This document shows positions 62,301 to 64,000 of a stretch of DNA of 64,000 nucleotides, in pieces. The notes beneath the pieces were generated by a model. The model did no database searches. It saw nothing but the letters and a program-made list of their open reading frames with translations, and was not told the origin of the DNA. The stretch is from contig NC_049992.1 in assembly GCF_000003815.2 (NCBI RefSeq), forward strand, positions 11,795,434-11,859,433, in the 5' to 3' direction. A program made the position numbers and the translations under genes. Source of the stretch: Branchiostoma floridae (Eukaryota; Chordata; Leptocardii; Amphioxiformes; Branchiostomatidae). Numbering within the stretch: the stretch's first letter is position 1; the number at the start of each line of letters is the position of its first letter.

Positions 62301-64000
62301 TAGTTTGAATGATAATTCAGTTCTTTGTTGTATGAAACGAAACGAAATGAAAAGGATTTTCTTGCAAACATTTTGGGACTCCATCTAACTCAATCTAAGT
62401 GTCTTTGCCAGAGCACTAACAACTGATTAACTTATACTAAGTTATACTTCTCAATGTGAGGTGGTGCTGAATAAAACAATGTGGTCCCAAACATAGCTAA
62501 GCTAAGTGACACTTTAGCCTTTGTCTGTGTTCTTGCAGGGGGACTATAATATGACACCTGACAGACATCTGGGGTAAGTGTTTTAGTTCACTTTCTATTC
62601 ACTTTCTATTCTAGTCACTTCTACTGCCACAGACATTACAGGGGGTATGAACACCACAAGGAGTATGGACACTACAGGGTGTACAGACATCACATGGGGC
62701 ACAGACACCCAAAACGCTTGAGTGGCTCCCCGAGCCTTGTTTTGCGGTGAATCCCAAGTAAATAAAAAAAAAAAAAAGACAGCACAGGGGGTACAGACAC
62801 TACAGGGGTTACAATCACTACAGGGGGTACAGAAATTACTAGTTCATTGGTACAGATGCAGCATGTGGTTCTTACACTTTTTGGGGACACAGAAACTACA
62901 GAGGGTGCGGAACCCACAGGATACATGATCACTACAAACACTGCAGGTTCATACACGTAGGGGGTATGGAAGCTACAGGGGGTAACAAACACCACACAAT
63001 ATTTTAACCATTCTGTGAACTAACGTTGACGTTGAATTTTTTTTTCAGGGCTGCATGGATTGACAAGTGCAGACCAGATCTCCTGATCACAGAGTCCACA
63101 TACGCCACCACTATCAGGGACTCGAAAAGGTGAGAGCAAATTTAGAGAGTACTGCTGGATGAACAAAAAGTTTTTTTTTCAAAGCCTGACAAACATGTTG
63201 GTGTGAATGGAAAGTTAACAAGTGTCCCTTTTCATAGTTCGTTTATTCTTATGTTGCAATATAGGTGCAGAGAAAGGGACTTTCTGAAGAAAGTGCATGA
63301 AACAATAGAGAAAGGAGGAAAGGTATGTTTATGTACATTGTATACTATGTGTTGCTTACAGTTGTAGTGGGGCCGCGTAGCACAGTGGTAGTGTATTCGC
63401 CCCTTGACCGAGAGGTCACCGGTTCGTATCCGCCTGCCGTGTTGCCGGTCTTGTGCCCTTGGGAAAGGCACTTTACACGACTTTCCTCACTTTACTCAAG
63501 TGAAAAATGAGTCGTCCCTCGGATAGGACGTTAAATGGAGGTCCTGTGTATGGGGAGAGCCATACCCTATGCACGTTAAAGAACCCGCCACATGTGCGAA
63601 CATCCACCCGAGCGGATCAAACCATTCCGGCCAAAATAGAGGTAGGGAATCTCCCGAGCAGCCCTCATAACCCCTGCTTCTCCTATTGGGTCAGTTAGTC
63701 CTCACTCATAGTGAGTAATTGGGCTGGTCTCAATCTTGATGTTTCTGACCTAGGGCTAAGAGTTGCTGTTACAGTTCCAATCATGTAACCCGTTACCTTG
63801 AGTGGCCTTCAGGCCTTGTTACGTAGTGACCATTGAGTAAAAAAAAAAAAAAAAAAAAAGTTTCCCCATTGCTGCACAAATTGCTGCAGAAAAAAGTTGT
63901 AGAGTATCTATAACTACATTTTCCTTTGCCTAAACCACATTAAGGACATGTCCCAATTTACTTCATATCATACATGCATATTATGATTATTCTACAGGTT
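41338..64000 (+). CDS. INTS11: Integrator complex subunit 11, RNA endonuclease (5' part)
   Basis: Metallo-beta-lactamase/beta-CASP nuclease of the Integrator complex, cutting snRNA and other nascent RNAs in the nucleus. Exons: 41338-41365, 55548-55559 (12 nt), 55888-55973, 56313-56386, 56625-56736, 57134-57199, one missing, 62052-62150, 62539-62573, 63049-63129, 63265-63322, then 63998 onward. Phases agree throughout. It starts [10 protein letters not shown], as vertebrate INTS11 does. Active-site motifs seen: [17 protein letters not shown] (HxHxDH), YAGHVLGA and GDYN. The segment between FFTSQ and VDDELEIK (about 19 residues, MIKDCMKK-type) is not visible between 57200 and 62051 and probably lies in gap 60877-60976. 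The gene continues beyond the window with the beta-CASP domain. Intron 1 is about 14 kb and, like the intron after exon 57134-57199, hosts genes on the other strand. Confidence 0.95.
41609..43045 (-). mobile_element. CR1-like LINE fragment with a long reverse transcriptase ORF
   Basis: Minus-strand open frame of 422 codons (42948-41680) covers most of a reverse transcriptase: [32 protein letters not shown], the catalytic FADDSKIY and the C-terminal [15 protein letters not shown]. The frame extends upstream through [16 protein letters not shown] but meets a TAG at 42990-42988 and loses similarity near 43045, so the copy is 5'-truncated and broken. The 3' end has two TATCCTCAAGG units (to about 41609), a short-repeat tail. 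It sits in INTS11 intron 1, between the exons of the membrane-type GLTP gene and CPTP. Confidence 0.9.
43200..43455 (-). mobile_element. 5S rRNA-derived SINE (SINE3-like)
   Basis: Minus-strand 43454-43364 resembles the 5S rRNA internal promoter region: TCTTGGAAGTTAAGCA, then GTACTTGGATGGGAGTCC. It is followed (43363-43200) by a core with GGGAGGGACGTAAAACGGGA, CCCGTGCTCG and CACGTTAAACAGCC. The promoter is diverged, and the copy is not a functional 5S gene. Exact ends are uncertain. Confidence 0.75.
43578..43622. repeat. (CA)n/CATA microsatellite
   Basis: Repeated ACACACATACACACAC units next to exon 43687-43853 of the GLTP paralogue. Confidence 0.9.
43687..46142 (-). CDS. Membrane-anchored GLTP paralogue (GLTPD2-like), without its own terminal exon
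   Basis: Exons 46040-46142, 44701-45089 and 43687-43853, with matching phases (1, 0, 2). ATG is at 46142-46140. Residues 1-34 are a basic start plus a hydrophobic anchor ([18 protein letters not shown]). Residues 35-164 are a module shared with the paralogue at 47449-53939 ([46 protein letters not shown]). Exon 43687 encodes the first GLTP-type helices ([11 protein letters not shown], ending SELMK). No GLTP core exon follows before the CPTP start exon, although a LINE and a SINE have been inserted there. The last donor is phase 2 and fits the CPTP core exon acceptor at 40306, which would give MK-LLEMLGTVFSF. The gene therefore either shares that exon or has lost its own. Function not established. 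Confidence 0.75.
44061..44236. mobile_element. Mariner/pogo-like MITE (176 bp)
   Basis: Ends CAGTGGAAGC at 44061 and its complement GCTTCCACTG ending at 44236, flanked by TA. Longer inverted similarity includes TTAATTGCAC. Inside, the CCCGTGCAATT motif and related CGTGCAATT copies recur. Lies in an intron of the GLTP paralogue. Confidence 0.85.
45175..45205. repeat. Perfect 15-bp hairpin
   Basis: CAAGGAGCTTTTATC, one A, then its exact complement. Located in an intron of the GLTP paralogue. It could be a terminator-like fold, a MITE remnant or chance. Confidence 0.6.
46275..46287 (-). promoter_or_regulatory. DR1-like site upstream of the 46142 GLTP paralogue
   Basis: Minus strand GGGTCA-A-AGGTTG, 133 bp upstream of the start codon. 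It is conserved in position and sequence with the site upstream of the other paralogue (54105-54117). Confidence 0.5.
46288..47448. other. Flank between two tandem GLTP paralogues, no gene
   Basis: A/T-rich. Holds the upstream region of the 46142 gene and the downstream region of the 47449 gene. No exon or element recognised. Confidence 0.5.
47449..53939 (-). CDS. Membrane-anchored GLTP-domain protein (GLTPD2-like)
   Basis: Exons 53834-53939, 50992-51464, 48810-48997 and 47449-47962, with consistent phases, give 426 residues. Residues 1-35 are a short tail and hydrophobic anchor or signal ([18 protein letters not shown]). Residues 36-192 are a module of unknown fold ([47 protein letters not shown]). 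Residues from about 195 to 254 include a polar linker and the first GLTP helices. The last exon is a full GLTP core with LLRLHRGL and YHGWFVRKA, ending YLDLP. The predicted headgroup Asp is Glu here (TSEAQNKI). The family binds ceramide-based lipids. This form would act on the lumenal or extracellular side (inference from the anchor). Nested antisense in INTS11 intron 1. Introns contain elements at 48361-48726 and 49183-50584. Confidence 0.9.
48361..48726. mobile_element. hAT-like MITE with GGTGCACCC repeats (366 bp)
   Basis: 13-bp terminal repeats CAGGGCTCGAAAT and complement. Both subterminal regions carry many copies of GTGCACCCA. Only GGAGC is shared by the immediate flanks (48356-48360 and 48727-48731), so the usual 8-bp duplication is not clear. 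Lies in an intron of the 47449 gene. Confidence 0.75.
49183..50584. mobile_element. 1.4-kb element with internal tandem repeats and TTTACG arrays
   Basis: Inverted ends AGGTTCTGCATG (49183) and the complement of AGGGTCTGCATG (ending 50584), flanked by CATAAGTG (49175-49182 and 50585-50592), an 8-bp duplication. Next to the left end are about four copies of a GGCAACGCTTTACGCTAAATT-like unit; next to the right end are about eight TTACG(T/G)GAAAT-like units. The middle has about five copies of a unit near 180 bp with TGATATTTCCTGCATTTTGA and CAATGACATTTCTATT. No transposase was found; it is hAT-like by duplication length only. Confidence 0.75.
51465..53833. other. Long intron of the 47449 gene
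   Basis: No extra exon recognised. About 53640-53770 resembles 45830-45950 in the other paralogue's first intron (shared CCAGCTTGTTTACAGC, then GATTG and ACATTCC), evidence that the duplication included intron sequence. Confidence 0.55.
54105..54117 (-). promoter_or_regulatory. DR1-like site upstream of the 53939 GLTP gene
   Basis: Minus strand GGGTCA-G-AGGTTG, 166 bp upstream of the start codon, in a block (CAACCTCTGACCCCA) similar to the one upstream of the 46142 gene. Confidence 0.5.
55018..55049. repeat. Perfect 32-bp palindrome
   Basis: No spacer; centre is GGATCC, arms contain AGAACACT/AGTGTTCT and ends are TGCA. Located in INTS11 intron 1, about 500 bp before the microexon. Confidence 0.9.
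55548..55559 (+). other. INTS11: INTS11 12-nt microexon
   Basis: GGGCAGGGCAAG, preceded by CCAACAG and followed by GTATGT. With the phase-1 G of exon 1 and the AT of exon 3 it encodes G-A-G-Q-D. This restores the residues found between LG and VGRSC in INTS11 of other animals. Without it the exon 1 to exon 3 join would stay in frame but lack four residues. Confidence 0.88.
56176..56248 (+). repeat. CR1-like LINE 3' tail, copy C
   Basis: CCAGCTGCTGC, GGTGTGTTACGTTGAAGGG and TGGTTATA match the tail at 34848-34922. In an INTS11 intron. Confidence 0.6.
57287..57560. promoter_or_regulatory. Tandem CCAAT-box array
   Basis: TTCTGATTGG(C/T) recurs at least five times (near 57289, 57323, 57375, 57434 and 57466), each commonly followed by CAATGTC or TAATGTC; a degenerate copy lies near 57544. 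Spacing is about 32-59 bp. ATTGG is the reverse of CCAAT, the NF-Y site. It lies in an INTS11 intron directly beyond the stop codon of the antisense kinase-like gene. Confidence 0.6.
57584..59503 (-). CDS. CHK / ecdysteroid-kinase-like small-molecule kinase
   Basis: Exons 58655-59503, 58316-58499 and 57584-57756 in consistent phase give about 401 residues, from ATG 59503-59501 to TGA 57586-57584. The fold is that of choline/aminoglycoside-type kinases (EcKL, CHK kinase-like). Catalytic motif CHADCYANN has His272, Asp274 and Asn279, followed by the metal-binding LVDWQ at Asp296. The N-terminal half contains GEGFMSNI and YSLVAKL, the nucleotide-binding strand with its lysine. The C-terminus reads [16 protein letters not shown]. 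In insects the family phosphorylates ecdysteroids; the substrate in chordates is not known to me. The gene is nested antisense within an INTS11 intron. No promoter was identified. Confidence 0.88.
59504..62051. other. INTS11 intron with gap
   Basis: No exon recognised. The upstream region of the antisense kinase gene lies at the left. The gap 60877-60976 (100 Ns) probably hides the missing 57-nt INTS11 exon. A hairpin at 61384-61419 is annotated separately. Confidence 0.5.
61384..61419. repeat. Perfect 17-bp hairpin
   Basis: AAAAGTGGTCGGTTATT, AG, then its exact complement. In an INTS11 intron. Possibly the remnant of a MITE. Confidence 0.7.
62636..62998. repeat. Degenerate minisatellite with inserted SINE tail
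   Basis: Diverged units like ACTACAGGGGGTACAGACA repeat about every 18-20 bp. The array is interrupted at about 62703-62778 by CTTGAGTGGC, GAGCCTTGTT and a poly(A) run, which match the 3' end of the SINE at 63365-63859. In an INTS11 intron. Confidence 0.7.
63365..63859 (+). mobile_element. tRNA-derived SINE with poly(A) tail
   Basis: The head resembles a tRNA with pol III boxes: A box TAGCACAGTGGTAG and B box GGTTCGTATCC. The body has GGGAAAGGCACTTTACACGA, then GGATAGGACGTTAAATGGAG and GCACGTTAAAGAACCCG. The 3' end is CTTGAGTGGCCTTCAGGCCT followed by about 20 A. Full-length in appearance, inserted in the sense direction in an INTS11 intron. Confidence 0.85.

Noticed and set aside
63365-63435. 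tRNA gene
   Set aside because: A and B boxes are present but no acceptor stem closes, and the sequence continues into a SINE body with a poly(A) tail.
1-64000. CRISPR arrays, prokaryotic operons or viral genes
   Set aside because: No regularly spaced identical repeats with unique spacers, no ribosome-binding-site-led operons and no viral structural genes were found; the gene structures are clearly those of an animal genome.

Overview
The window looks like nuclear DNA of an invertebrate deuterostome, most likely a cephalochordate (amphioxus, Branchiostoma). This is inferred from compact multi-exon genes with GT-AG introns, strong similarity to vertebrate ECE, INTS11, CPTP and GLTPD2, a conserved INTS11/CPTP head-to-head pair, and a dense load of short DNA transposons, CR1-like LINE fragments and SINEs. 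No species marker was checked. Seven N-runs (13678-13777, 16345-16463, 19393-19531, 21494-21593, 25870-25969, 31628-31727, 60877-60976) mark assembly gaps, and several of them swallow exons.

Left part. Positions 1-4508 (+) hold the 3' half of a GT29 sialyltransferase gene of the ST3Gal type, with three tandem exons of identical phase that look mutually exclusive. From 4.5 to 10.2 kb there is no gene; it is probably the 3' UTR or downstream region of the next gene and carries a 1.2-kb hAT-like element and nested mariner-like and Harbinger-like MITEs. Positions 22101-10232 (-) hold an almost complete endothelin-converting-enzyme-like M13 metalloprotease, about 20 exons. From 22.1 to 39.8 kb no gene is recognisable. 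That stretch holds foldback elements (24887-26560, 31182-31627), short MITEs and a 5'-truncated LINE (34105-34942).

Right part. CPTP (40858-39796, -), the ceramide-1-phosphate transfer protein, sits head to head with INTS11 (41338 to beyond 64000, +), the Integrator endonuclease, separated by a 479-bp bidirectional promoter. INTS11 intron 1 (about 14 kb) contains, on the opposite strand, two membrane-anchored GLTP-family paralogues. One is complete (53939-47449). The other (46142-43687) has no terminal GLTP exon of its own and is in phase to splice into the CPTP core exon. INTS11 also has a 12-nt microexon at 55548-55559. A later INTS11 intron hosts a CHK/EcKL kinase-like gene (59503-57584, -).

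The three GLTP-type genes form a local lipid-transfer cluster. Each has a DR1-like nuclear-receptor half-site pair 114-166 bp upstream of its start codon, which suggests common lipid-responsive control (inference).
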